The notes under the pieces: model-generated | What the model was told of the DNA's origin: nothing | The model's database searches: none | Seen by the model: only the letters and a program-made list of their open reading frames with translations | Origin: DASQUK01 sp046723645 | GTDB lineage: Bacteria > Actinomycetota > Acidimicrobiia > Acidimicrobiales > VFJN01 | Reading direction: 5' to 3' | NCBI GenBank assembly: GCA_046723645.1 | Contig: JBKOUY010000068.1 | Location: 1-51,063, forward strand | Length of the DNA: 51,063 nt | Position numbers and translations under genes: made by a program | Shown: positions 1 through 8,100 of the stretch, piece by piece | How positions within the stretch are numbered: the stretch's first letter is position 1 | Layout: each line of letters opens with the position of its first letter

Positions 1-671
1 CCGCTGGCCAGCACCGCCGCCACCAGCGCCGCGACGGGCGCGACGGACAGCGGCCGCCGCCGACCGGCGACCACGACCGCCGCGGCCGCCGTCAGCGCGA
101 GCACCACCCAGGGCAGCGGGTTGATGCCGCCCAGCAGGGTCAGCGTGCCGTTGATCCGCGTGGGGGTGCCGTCGACCACGATGTCGACCGTCCACGACTT
201 CGTCCACTCGCCGGGCTCTGCGCCCGCCGGTCGGTCGGACCCCATCCAGTGGATGCGGTGGTCGTGCCAGGCATAAGCGCCGCCACCGGCCACGGTCTCC
301 CATTCCGGATCGGCCTCGGGGTCGGCGCTGCCCGGCACCTGGACCGCGGCGGTCCGGCTGTTGTTGACGTAGGTGGCCGGCGATCGCCGGTTGCGCTGCA
401 CCGTGCCGTCCGGACTGAACCGCAGGTAGGGCTCCCCCTGATAGCCCGTGACCACGACCTCGACGCCCCCGTCGACCTTCAACTCGAGGAACGCGTCGCC
501 GCCCACCACCTCGACGCGCACGCCGTGGGCGGCGGGCTCGATGGCGTCGACGGTCGAGCGGTACTCCGTCGGTACCGGCGGGTCGGCGGCCGCCGGGTCG
601 GCCCGCCCCAGGGCGACGAGAACGACGGTGGCGGCGACGGCGGCCGCCGCCCTGATCGATCCCCGGGTCAC
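1..671 (-). CDS. Secreted/membrane-anchored hypothetical protein, 3' part missing
   Basis: The gene runs off the left window edge, so the C-terminus is missing. The visible ~223 residues start with GTG, overlapping the stop of the upstream gene in a GTGA arrangement, which suggests translational coupling. An N-terminal hydrophobic segment ending near ADPAAA looks like a signal peptide. A beta-rich extracytoplasmic part follows, with the stretches TYVNNSRTAA and DHRIHWMG. A transmembrane segment (PLPWVVLALTAAAAVVVAG) and an Arg-rich boundary come next. The layout resembles a conserved actinobacterial exported protein often encoded beside CopC/YtkA-like proteins. The family is recognised only by general pattern and the function is unknown; a role in metal handling is inferred from context. 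Confidence 0.6.
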   Translation of the reverse strand, partial: MTRGSIRAAAAVAATVVLVALGRADPAAADPPVPTEYRSTVDAIEPAAHGVRVEVVGGDAFLELKVDGGVEVVVTGYQGEPYLRFSPDGTVQRNRRSPATYVNNSRTAAVQVPGSADPEADPEWETVAGGGAYAWHDHRIHWMGSDRPAGAEPGEWTKSWTVDIVVDGTPTRINGTLTLLGGINPLPWVVLALTAAAAVVVAGRRRPLSVAPVAALVAAVLAS

Positions 672-1321
672 GCCTCGGCCTTGGGGCTCTTGCCTTCGCT
701 GCGGGCCGCCTCTAGGTCGGCGAACTGCGCCTCCTCGGTGGCGGCCTCGCTGCGGTAGCGCCGCACCGTCCGCAGACCCAGGAAGGCCCCGCCGAAGGCC
801 ACCACGGCGGCGGCGACAATGAGCCAGACAGGCATGCCGCCGCCGTCGCCGGAGTCCGACGCCGCGCCGCTGGCTCCGGTGTTGTCGTCGGCCGGTGCGA
901 AGCCGCCACCGCTGTCACCGCCGTCGCCGCCGCCGGCCCCACCGGCCTCGACCGTCTGCGTGACCTCCGCGGTGCCCGTCGGGTTGACCGACGCGAACCG
1001 GACGGTCCACGTTCCGGGGGAACCGAAGTCGATGGCGTTGGCGTAGCGACCGTCGTTGTCCACCGGTGCCAGCGTGACCGGGGTGAGCTGGGTGCCGTCG
1101 CTGTCCACGGCGGTGGCGGTGACGACGGCGCCGGTGGCGGGCCGGCCGTCGTTCTCCCCGGTGACGCGCACGATGAAGTGCACTGAGGTGCCTGCGGGGT
1201 GGGCTGCCTCCAGGGTGATGATCCCCCTGCCCTCCTGGGCCGCCACGGCTGGCCCGAGCAGCAGGCCGGCCGCGGCGAGGGCGACCCCGGCACAGGCGGT
1301 CACGAACGGGCGGTGTCTCAT
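668..1321 (-). CDS. Exported YtkA/FixH-like single-domain protein with C-terminal membrane anchor
   Basis: A 217-residue protein. The ATG at 1321 is preceded by a GAGGT Shine-Dalgarno sequence at suitable spacing; the open frame extends upstream without such support. Residues ~1-30 form a signal peptide (MRHRPFVTACAG then a hydrophobic Ala-rich core). Residues ~30-125 look like an immunoglobulin-like domain of the YtkA/FixH type, a family often found near copper-resistance genes. A Gly/Asp/Ser-rich linker follows, then one transmembrane helix (MPVWLIVAAAVVAFGGAFLG) and a charged cytoplasmic tail. Its stop overlaps the start of the next exported-protein gene, so the two form an operon. Function is not established by the sequence; domain recognition is moderate. 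Confidence 0.65.
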   Translation of the reverse strand: MRHRPFVTACAGVALAAAGLLLGPAVAAQEGRGIITLEAAHPAGTSVHFIVRVTGENDGRPATGAVVTATAVDSDGTQLTPVTLAPVDNDGRYANAIDFGSPGTWTVRFASVNPTGTAEVTQTVEAGGAGGGDGGDSGGGFAPADDNTGASGAASDSGDGGGMPVWLIVAAAVVAFGGAFLGLRTVRRYRSEAATEEAQFADLEAARSEGKSPKAEA

Positions 1322-1483
1322 CGGATGGCTACCTCGAAGCTGACGACCAGGCGCATGCCCGCCGTGCGGCCGCGGCGTCGTTGGACCCGGCGCCGGGCGA
1401 CTGCAGTGTCGCGCCGGTGACCGGTACATGGTCCGCGGTCAGGGCCCTCAGGAGCAACCTGCGGAGCCCCCGTGCGCCCTGTG

Positions 1484-2059
1484 TTACCCGGGCCAGTCGT
1501 GCCGCCGCCCGAAGGCGGCGACAAGCCGGTCCTGCGGGTCGTCCGGGGTGGCGCCGGCAGGTCGCTCCGCGATCGCGCCGGCACTGCGATACGTGGCCTC
1601 GCGGTCGGCAAACCACTGCGCCAGCGCGTCGACCAGCTCGGGGTCGAACCGCCGATCCCCGTCGGTGGCGGCGGCCAGGTCCCAGCCGTGGATCAGGTGG
1701 TCGGCGGCCAGCTGGTAGGCGTACTCCTCGGCCGGCGTGTCGCCGAACGAGAGGTGGACGGTGCGCCCGGCCACCAGGCCGCTGGCGACGGCGATGGTGG
1801 CGGCCTCGGCGGCGGCCCGCCCGGCGGCCACGGGGTCGCCGCCCAGCAGGTCTCCCTCGAAGCGGTCGCCCACGTCCGCGATCGTCGCCCCCTCCATCAT
1901 CGGCACGGTCCACACGTCCTCGTAGATGACGTGGTTGACCAGCGCCCGCACATCCCAGTCACGGCAGGGCGTCGGCGCGTCCCACTGGTCGCCGCTCACC
2001 CCCTCCAGCCGCTTGACGAACTCGGCAACTGTGCGCCGGTGGAGATCGGTCACGTCCAT
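1484..2059 (-). CDS. TIGR03086-type DinB-like (mycothiol-family) protein
   Basis: A 191-residue protein related to the maleylpyruvate isomerase/DinB-like four-helix metal-binding family of actinobacteria. Hallmarks are PTPCRDWDVRALVNHV near residues 29-44, a His in LAADHLIHGWDLAAATD, and the terminal fragment RLVAAFGRRHDWPG. In this superfamily three conserved polar residues bind a divalent metal, and some members use mycothiol. The ATG at 2059 follows a strong GAGGAGGAC Shine-Dalgarno sequence; the upstream extension of the frame would overlap the divergent transporter start and is rejected. Only 35 bp separate it from that transporter, so the two share a bidirectional promoter region. Substrate is unknown. 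Confidence 0.8.
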   Translation of the reverse strand: MDVTDLHRRTVAEFVKRLEGVSGDQWDAPTPCRDWDVRALVNHVIYEDVWTVPMMEGATIADVGDRFEGDLLGGDPVAAGRAAAEAATIAVASGLVAGRTVHLSFGDTPAEEYAYQLAADHLIHGWDLAAATDGDRRFDPELVDALAQWFADREATYRSAGAIAERPAGATPDDPQDRLVAAFGRRHDWPG

Positions 2060-2094
2060 GTCGTCCTCCTCGTCCAGCTGCGACGATAGATGGC

Positions 2095-3027
2095 GTGAGC
2101 ACGGCGCACGCCCACGGTCACGGTCATTCGCACCGGGATACCGCCGGCGATCGCGCCGGCGCCCGCTACAAGGGGCGCCTGGTGGCCGCACTGGCCGTCC
2201 TGGGCGTGATGACCGTGGTCCAGATCGCGGCGGGCTTCGCCACCCGGTCGCTGGCCCTGCTGTCCGACGCCGGCCACATGCTCACCGACGTCGGCGGCCT
2301 CGGCATGGCCCTGGCGGCCATCCACGTCGCCGACCGCTCGTCGCCCAACCGGGGACGCACGTTCGGCCTCTACCGCCTGGAGATCCTGGCGGCTCTGGCC
2401 AACGCGGTCCTGCTGTTCGCGGTGGCGATCTACGTGCTGGTCGAGGCGGTCCGGCGTTGGACCGATCCCGCCGACGTGCTGGCCGGGCCCATGTTGGTGG
2501 TGGCCACCGTGGGCCTCGTCGCCAACGTCGTGGCGTTCGGCCTGCTGCGCGACGGGTCGAAGGCCAGCCTCAACGTCAGGGGCGCCTACCTCGAGGTCTT
2601 GTCCGACCTGCTGGGGTCGCTGGGCGTGATCGTGGCTGCGGTGGTGCTGCAGGTGACGGGGTGGGAATGGGTGGACCCCGTGGTCGGCGTGGCCATCGGG
2701 CTCTTCATCCTGCCCCGCGCCTGGCGCCTGGGCGCCCAGGCGCTGCGGATCCTGGTGCAGGCGGCGCCCGTCGGCACCGACCTGGCGGCGATCGAGGCGC
2801 AGCTGGAGGCCATCGACGGCGTGGTCGACGTCCACGACCTGCACGTCTGGACGCTGACGTCAGAGATGGACGTCGCCTCCGTGCACCTCATGGTGAGGGA
2901 CGGGACCGACGCCCACGGGGTGCTCGACCGGGCACGGGTCGTGCTGCGCGACGGCCACGGGATCGGGCACGCCACGCTGCAGGTCGAGCCAGACACGCAC
3001 GAGGGGTGCGACGAGCTGGCGTGGTGA
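2095..3027 (+). CDS. Cation diffusion facilitator (Zn/Co/Cd efflux) transporter
   Basis: A 310-residue inner-membrane protein of the CDF family, which exchanges protons for divalent metal to export Zn2+ or similar ions. It starts with GTG and a His-rich N-terminus (HAHGHGHSH) typical of metal sensing. Six predicted helices follow; the second contains LLSDAGHMLTD, one half of the transport metal site. The other half, in helix five, reads YLEVLSDLLGS, so the position often held by His is Glu here. A cytoplasmic ferredoxin-like domain (from about residue 220, VVDVHDLHVWTLTSE) closes the protein. The gene is divergent from the DinB-like gene. Family assignment is firm; metal preference is not. 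Confidence 0.9.
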   Translation: MSTAHAHGHGHSHRDTAGDRAGARYKGRLVAALAVLGVMTVVQIAAGFATRSLALLSDAGHMLTDVGGLGMALAAIHVADRSSPNRGRTFGLYRLEILAALANAVLLFAVAIYVLVEAVRRWTDPADVLAGPMLVVATVGLVANVVAFGLLRDGSKASLNVRGAYLEVLSDLLGSLGVIVAAVVLQVTGWEWVDPVVGVAIGLFILPRAWRLGAQALRILVQAAPVGTDLAAIEAQLEAIDGVVDVHDLHVWTLTSEMDVASVHLMVRDGTDAHGVLDRARVVLRDGHGIGHATLQVEPDTHEGCDELAW

Positions 3028-3086
3028 GGGGTAACGGCCGGCCTGTACTGACGGTGGTAACGCCACATCACGCTCGGGAGGTCGTC

Positions 3087-3440
3087 ATGCCCGAATCCGA
3101 CGCCAGCTCCGTCGTCACGACCTACGTGAAGGCCTGGACCAGCGGCGACTTCGACACGGCCCGATCGACGCTCCACGACGACGTCACGTTCGTCGGACCA
3201 CTGGGAACCGCCGACGGCATCGACGAATGCATACGCGGGCTCCGGGGCCTGAAGCGGATCGTCGCGTCGTCCGAGCAGCGCAAGCTGATCGCCGATGGCG
3301 ACGACGTGTGCCTGATCTACGACCTGGTGACCGTCCCCGCCGGCACCGTTCCCACGGCCGGATGGTTCCGGCTCCGCGACGGGAAGATTGCGGCGATCCG
3401 GGCGTTCTTCGACGCCCGCCCCTTCGACCCGGCCTCGTGA
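3087..3440 (+). CDS. SnoaL/NTF2-like fold protein
   Basis: A 117-residue protein whose ATG at 3087 is preceded by GGGAGG. The pattern VTTYVKAWTSGDFDTARSTL, then DDVTFVGP and a C-terminal GWFRLRDGKIAAIRAFFDARPF, is the ester/NTF2-like cone fold of the SnoaL-like superfamily. Members are small enzymes or binding proteins for hydrophobic ligands; no specific reaction can be assigned. It lies 59 bp downstream of the CDF transporter on the same strand and may be co-transcribed. Its stop lies inside a hairpin shared with the convergent regulator gene. Confidence 0.8.
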   Translation: MPESDASSVVTTYVKAWTSGDFDTARSTLHDDVTFVGPLGTADGIDECIRGLRGLKRIVASSEQRKLIADGDDVCLIYDLVTVPAGTVPTAGWFRLRDGKIAAIRAFFDARPFDPAS

Positions 3441-3478
3441 CCGGTCGGGCCCCGCGCCGCGGCCGTCAGCCGGTCACG
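3436..3478. terminator. Convergent hairpin between SnoaL-like gene and regulator
   Basis: Perfect 9-bp inverted repeat CGTGACCGG / CCGGTCACG (3436-3444 and 3470-3478) with an inner GGCC/GGCC pairing. It covers both convergent stop codons, so it could terminate both transcripts. No T-tract follows, as is usual in high-GC actinobacteria. Confidence 0.45.
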
Positions 3479-6400
3479 GCGCGGAACACGATCTCGGTGT
3501 CCTCGGTGGGCGGGACGCCGAGCTCGTCGAGCTGGCGGAGGCAGGTGTGCATGGCGCGACGGGCAGCGGCGCGATCGCCGCGTGCGACATGCGCGGCCAC
3601 GGCCAAGCGGTGGGCCGGCTCCGACCACGGCTCGGCTTCCAGGGCCCGGGACGCGAGGTGCAGCGCCTCGCCGTGGTCACCGGCGGCGAGCGTCAGCTCC
3701 CCCGCCCGGACGGCACCGGCCACGAACCGGGCGACGAGGCGGTCGCGATGCGGCAGGGCCCACTCCTCGTAGCCGGCGTCGACCAGGTAGGGGCCGCGGT
3801 AGAGGGCGACCGCCTGCCGGTAGCGGTCGAGGGCGGCCGATGGCTCCCCGAGGCTCTCGGCCTGCGCGCCGAGATCGAGCAGCCGCTCCATCTCCCAGGC
3901 ATCGACGCGTAGCCACTCGTGGCCGGTTAGGCGTAGCCCGGCCCCCTCGGCCCGCACGAAGCACGACGGCGCCCCCTCGGCGCGGTCGGGCTCGAGCACC
4001 GCCAGCAGGTACGACAGCGTGACCCGCAGGTTGCGGAGTGCCGACGCCGAGTCCAGGTCTGGCCAGAGCGCACCGGCGAGCTCCTCCCGCGTGCCGCCGC
4101 CCCGGGTCATGAGCAGCAACAGCAGGGCACGGACCCGTTCACGCCGCCAGTGGGGATGGTCCACCGGCCGGCCAGCGCGCCGCAGCGTCGTCGGGCCGAG
4201 CAGCCCCAGCTCCAGCGGCGCCGTCGGAACCGTCGGCAGCGCGTCGAGTAGCGAACGGGCCCACGCCCGGAGCGGCCGCGGTGCGTTCGACCGGTCGGCG
4301 ACCTCGCGGAGCGCGGGGCGGGCGGCGGGGCCGAGGTCCTTCACCAGCGCCTCGGCATCGCTCTGCCCACCCGCGACCGCCGAGCACGCCAGCTCGGCGC
4401 GCCAGCCCAGCGGCAGGAAGGCGCGCGCCGCCGCCCACTCCTCGGGGGTGAGGGCCGCCGCCGGCGCCAGGTCGCCGGCCTCCCGGCTGGCGACGAGGGC
4501 TCGCGCCAGCGCCAGGCCCGCCTCGTACGCGGGGCCGAGCTCCATCTGCTCGAACGGCTCGCGCGTCTCGAGGACGAGCACGTAGAGCAGGGCGACCCGG
4601 CGCAGGTGGCCATACGCCTGGCGGCCCTCCGTGAGCTTGTGCTCCGCCAACTGGGTCGCGAACAGGGCGGCGGCCCGGGCATCGTCTCCCGAGGCCAGCG
4701 CCAGCGTCGCCTCGGCGGCCAGCATCGACGCCTGCAGCGACGGCCGGGGGCTGGGGCCCGCGTGCTGGCGGGCGCGCGCCATGTGCTGCTCCGCCCGCTC
4801 GATGTCGCCGTTGAGGGCGCAGCGTGTCACCACCATCGTGTAGGCGATGGCCAGCAGGTGGTCGTTGCCGGCTGGGGCCAGCTGGGCGAGCATCCGGTCG
4901 AGCGCCGCGCCGGCCGCATCGTGCTCGCCGCAGTGCGTCAGTGCGTTGACCTGGAGCATGGTCAGCCCGCCCCGCAGGGACGGGCCCGCCTCGGCCACCG
5001 CCACATCGACCCCCCGGCGTGCCGCCTCCGGGAACCCGAGCGCAAGGAGGGCGGTCGCCCGCAGCCAGGCCACCTGCGGCGACCAGTACGGCCCGAGCGC
5101 CCCGGGATCGATGTCGTCGAGAGCCGCGAGCACACCGTGGGCGTCGCCGGCCGTGTCGGCCAGCAACGCCTGCCCGAGGTCCAGGAGCCCCCGCGCCTCG
5201 GGGATCCGGGTGAGCTTGTCGGCGTAGGGGAGCAGGCGCTCCAGCAGGGCCAGGTCCTCGCGCCAGTGGGCGCAGATCGCGAGGTGCTCGACCGCGCTGA
5301 GCAGGCCGAGCTCGCCGCCGTCCCCGCCCTCGGCGGGGTCGGCGAAGCGCTGGGCCGCCGACTCGAGCAGTTCGACGCCCCGGTCGATGTCGGTGGCGGC
5401 GGTCGCGATGCCCGCCAGCAGCTCGCCCTCGGGGGTCGACCGCACCGCCGGCGGCAGCTCCCGGTGCAGCCTGCCGAGGCCCTGGGACGACGCCGGGAGC
5501 GCATGCGCGCGGCACGACGTCCGCAGGGCCGCCCTCAGGTCGTCGTCAGCACCGGCCCGGATGAGGAGCCCGGCACCCTGCTGGAGGTCGCGGCCGACCA
5601 ACGCCAGGCCGGCCCGGCGCTGCGCCTCTGCGATGTCGTGCGGGTCGAGGATGCCGATGCTCAGCCGCTCCGACCACAGCGGATGGATGGCGTGCCAGCC
5701 ACGGTCGTCGCTCGTCACCAGGGGGATGCGGCTCGCGAGCATTGCGAGGTCGACCCGCCGATCGAGGATCGTGTCGAGCAGTCCCTGGTCGGCGCCCCCG
5801 ACGGCGGCGACCACCGCCACCGCCCGGCGCTCGTCGCCGGACAGGTGCGCCAGCACCTCCTCGGCCAGGAAGCCGTCGACGTCGTGGCCCGGTCCGAGCG
5901 TGCGCAGCTCCGCCAGGGCCGGCCACCCCCCGAGGTCGTTCACCCGGTGGAGGGGCACCTCGCGGAGGCGGGCGAACGACTCCAGCTCGTCGTCGGCGAA
6001 CGCGAGCTCGGATTCGTCGATGCGGGCGAGCCAGCCCTGGGCGGCGACGCGGGACAGGGGGACGGGCGGGTCCTTGCGCCCGGCGAGCACGAGGTGCCCG
6101 TTGGCCGGGAGCGTGTCCACCAGGGTGGCCAGCAGCCCGGCCGCGGGCGAGTCGGCGGGAACCTCGTGCACGTCGTCGAGCACGAGACACACCTGGCGGG
6201 GAGCATTCCGCCAAACGGTGTCGGCGAGGGCGGCACCCAGCTCCGTGGGCCCGACGTCGCCGGGCTCCTGGAGGCGGGGCACGTCGGTGCGCAGCGCGTT
6301 GGCGAGCCCGTCGGCCAGCGTCCGGTGGTCCCCGTCGCCGGTGTCGCAGCCCAGCCAGTGGTCGTCGCCCCGGGGCGCCAGGGCGTTCTCGTCGATCGCC

Positions 6401-6552
6401 TGGACCAGCAGCGACGACTTGCCGAAGCCGGGCCCGGCGGCGAGCACCGTCACGCGCCGCTCCCACCGCTGGTGCATCCGCTGCAGCAGCAGGGACCGCC
6501 GGATCAAGGGACGACCCGGGCGAGGTGGCGCGAAGCGGTAAGGCCTCGACAC
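3466..6552 (-). CDS. Giant BTAD/SARP-type transcriptional regulator with MalT-like ATPase
   Basis: About 1,028 residues. N-terminal STAND/MalT-like ATPase with Walker A (AAGPGFGKSSLL, near residues 39-50) and a Walker B-like VCLVLDDVHEV. A long helical TPR-like middle follows. The C-terminus holds an OmpR-type DNA-binding fold (LELGLLGPTTLRRAG ... ALRNLRVTLSYLLAVLEP) followed by a bacterial transcriptional activation (BTAD) domain ending in RAAARRAMHTCLRQLDELGVPPTEDTE. The DNA-binding/BTAD unit is at the C-terminus rather than the N-terminus seen in SARP proteins. I chose GTG at 6552 because TAGAGT ends seven bases before it, matching the leaderless pattern seen elsewhere; an ATG at 6573 would lie upstream of that hexamer. 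Target genes are unknown. Confidence 0.85.
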   Translation of the reverse strand: MSRPYRFAPPRPGRPLIRRSLLLQRMHQRWERRVTVLAAGPGFGKSSLLVQAIDENALAPRGDDHWLGCDTGDGDHRTLADGLANALRTDVPRLQEPGDVGPTELGAALADTVWRNAPRQVCLVLDDVHEVPADSPAAGLLATLVDTLPANGHLVLAGRKDPPVPLSRVAAQGWLARIDESELAFADDELESFARLREVPLHRVNDLGGWPALAELRTLGPGHDVDGFLAEEVLAHLSGDERRAVAVVAAVGGADQGLLDTILDRRVDLAMLASRIPLVTSDDRGWHAIHPLWSERLSIGILDPHDIAEAQRRAGLALVGRDLQQGAGLLIRAGADDDLRAALRTSCRAHALPASSQGLGRLHRELPPAVRSTPEGELLAGIATAATDIDRGVELLESAAQRFADPAEGGDGGELGLLSAVEHLAICAHWREDLALLERLLPYADKLTRIPEARGLLDLGQALLADTAGDAHGVLAALDDIDPGALGPYWSPQVAWLRATALLALGFPEAARRGVDVAVAEAGPSLRGGLTMLQVNALTHCGEHDAAGAALDRMLAQLAPAGNDHLLAIAYTMVVTRCALNGDIERAEQHMARARQHAGPSPRPSLQASMLAAEATLALASGDDARAAALFATQLAEHKLTEGRQAYGHLRRVALLYVLVLETREPFEQMELGPAYEAGLALARALVASREAGDLAPAAALTPEEWAAARAFLPLGWRAELACSAVAGGQSDAEALVKDLGPAARPALREVADRSNAPRPLRAWARSLLDALPTVPTAPLELGLLGPTTLRRAGRPVDHPHWRRERVRALLLLLMTRGGGTREELAGALWPDLDSASALRNLRVTLSYLLAVLEPDRAEGAPSCFVRAEGAGLRLTGHEWLRVDAWEMERLLDLGAQAESLGEPSAALDRYRQAVALYRGPYLVDAGYEEWALPHRDRLVARFVAGAVRAGELTLAAGDHGEALHLASRALEAEPWSEPAHRLAVAAHVARGDRAAARRAMHTCLRQLDELGVPPTEDTEIVFRAVTG

Positions 6553-6721
6553 GGGCCGAACTCTAGTGACCATCCGGCGGTTCTCACCGGCGTCCGACGG
6601 CGGCGACTAACGCCGGGCTGACCGAGCCGTGTTCGACTGGGGACGGCGACCCGAGCAACCTCCTGGCAACCACGCCCGGAATGCTCGGGAAAAGGTCAGG
6701 CCGTGTCACGCGCGGTCGTGA

Positions 6722-6750
6722 GGGACGGTCGCTTGGCGGGCGACCGTCCC
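6722..6750. terminator. Perfect 11-bp hairpin downstream of the chelatase gene
   Basis: GGGACGGTCGC and GCGACCGTCCC (6722-6732 and 6740-6750) flank a 7-nt loop. It lies about 100 bp beyond the stop of the chelatase-like gene and upstream of the BTAD regulator, all on the minus strand. A factor-independent terminator is the simplest reading. The remaining 6574-6849 interval shows no gene I can support. Confidence 0.45.
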
Positions 6751-6849
6751 ACGCGGGCGGGCCGCGCGGACACGGCCGTCCGACCGACGAGCGGCCGGTG
6801 TCCCTCCCCTGGCACCGGCCGCCGGTTCGGGTCGGCGCCCGTGCCCCGA

Positions 6850-8100
6850 TCAGCTCCCCTGCGCGGCCGGCTCGCCGGTGCTCTCGGACGGCGGCGGGGG
6901 CTTGGCCGCGGCGTCGTCGGCGGCAGGGGTGGGCTCCTCGCCGCCATGGCCGGCGTCGTCGTCCGGGTGCTCGCCGCCATCGTCGGTGGCGGCGGCCGTG
7001 GCTTCGCCGCCGGCCACGGATTCGGCGCCGACCGATCCGGTCCCCCAGGGCACGGCGGCTTCGGCGACACCGGTGGCATCGCCCCGGGTGTCCTCGGCCT
7101 GATCGGCGTCGCTCTCGTTGTCGGCCTCCGCGGCGACCTCCCCGCCGGCCACGTCGGCACCGTTGCCGACGGGCACGAACGCGTGGCGGGCGGCCTCGAG
7201 CGCCCGTTCCAGTTCGCCGGGTGCGAGCGCCGGTGCATGGAAGGGACGGCGCCGGCGTCGGTGCCCCAGCGCCAGCGATGCCACGCGCTCGACGTCGGAC
7301 TCGGTCGTGATCGAGCGCCCCTCCCAGCCCGCGAAGGCGGCGGCCGCCCGGCACAGCACCAGATCGCCGCGCAGACCTTCCGCGCCCAGGCCGGCCGCGA
7401 GGTGGCAGGCGAAGTCCACGACCGACGAGGGCAGGTCGGCCGGCAACGCGGCCGCCAGGCGGGCCCGGAGGACGATGTCGCCCTCCTGACCGTCCACCCG
7501 GCCGCCGGAGTCGTGCGTCAGCCGCCGCCGGACGACCTCGGCCCGGACCGCCGCGTCGGCCGGGGTGATGACGTCCACCGCCAGTCCGAAGTGGTCGAGG
7601 AGCTGCGGGCGCAGCTCGCCGGCGTCGGGATCCATCGACGCCACGAGCACGAAGCGGGCGGGGTGCTCGTGCCAGACGCCGCTGCGCTCCACGCGATTGA
7701 CGCCGGAGGTCGCCACGTCGAGCAGCACCTCGACGAGGTGCTCGGGGAGGAGGTTGACGGAGGAGAGGTGGAGGACGCCGCCGTGGGCCGCCGCCAGCAG
7801 GCCGGCGCGGAACTGCGTCTCGTGCTCGCCAAGTCCCGACGCGCCCTCGAGTGAGCCGAGAACACTGTCCTCAGTGACGCCGAGCGGCACCTCCACGAAT
7901 CGGGCCGCCCCCGGCAGCAGGCCGGCGAGGCCCCGCGCGAGTGTCGAGCGGGCCGACCCCTTGTCGCCCCGCAGCAGCACCCCGCCGATAGCCGGGTCGA
8001 CGGCCGCCAGCAGCAGCGCCAGCTGCGCATCGGGTTGGTCGATGACCGCGCAGAAGGGGAATCGCCGCGTCGGATCCGCTCGCCGTGCGTCGCCGATCAT
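6850..8100 (-). CDS. Degenerate magnesium-chelatase-type AAA+ protein (ChlI/ChlD-like), no VWA domain
   Basis: A 416-residue protein clearly homologous to the AAA+ subunits of Mg/Co chelatases; mycobacteria have such a gene beside cobO. The scaffold is conserved: GVLLRGDKG near residue 40, LPEHLVEVLLDVATSG, GELRPQLLD and LRGDLVLCRAAAAFA. Catalytic positions are altered: Walker A Lys is Arg (GDKGSARST), the Walker B Asp-Glu is Ser-Ser (GVLHLSSVNLL), the sensor-1 Asn appears as Asp (SMDPDAGELRP), and LLDRFGL reads LLDHFGL. From about residue 315 a ~100-residue acidic, Ala/Pro-rich tail resembles the ChlD linker, but the integrin-like VWA domain is absent. Its ATG overlaps the cobQ stop (ATGA), so it is co-translated. 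It is probably an ATPase-dead platform or regulatory subunit. Confidence 0.8.
   Translation of the reverse strand: MIGDARRADPTRRFPFCAVIDQPDAQLALLLAAVDPAIGGVLLRGDKGSARSTLARGLAGLLPGAARFVEVPLGVTEDSVLGSLEGASGLGEHETQFRAGLLAAAHGGVLHLSSVNLLPEHLVEVLLDVATSGVNRVERSGVWHEHPARFVLVASMDPDAGELRPQLLDHFGLAVDVITPADAAVRAEVVRRRLTHDSGGRVDGQEGDIVLRARLAAALPADLPSSVVDFACHLAAGLGAEGLRGDLVLCRAAAAFAGWEGRSITTESDVERVASLALGHRRRRRPFHAPALAPGELERALEAARHAFVPVGNGADVAGGEVAAEADNESDADQAEDTRGDATGVAEAAVPWGTGSVGAESVAGGEATAAATDDGGEHPDDDAGHGGEEPTPAADDAAAKPPPPSESTGEPAAQGS

Noticed and set aside
249..822. Plus-strand open frames across 249-822
   Set aside because: They are antisense to the exported-protein genes, which have coupled starts, signal peptides and membrane anchors; the plus-strand translations are low-complexity.
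4606..6621. A 671-codon plus-strand open frame opposite the BTAD regulator
   Set aside because: It is a GC-driven shadow: no ribosome site, no domain, while the minus strand carries a full ATPase-TPR-BTAD protein.
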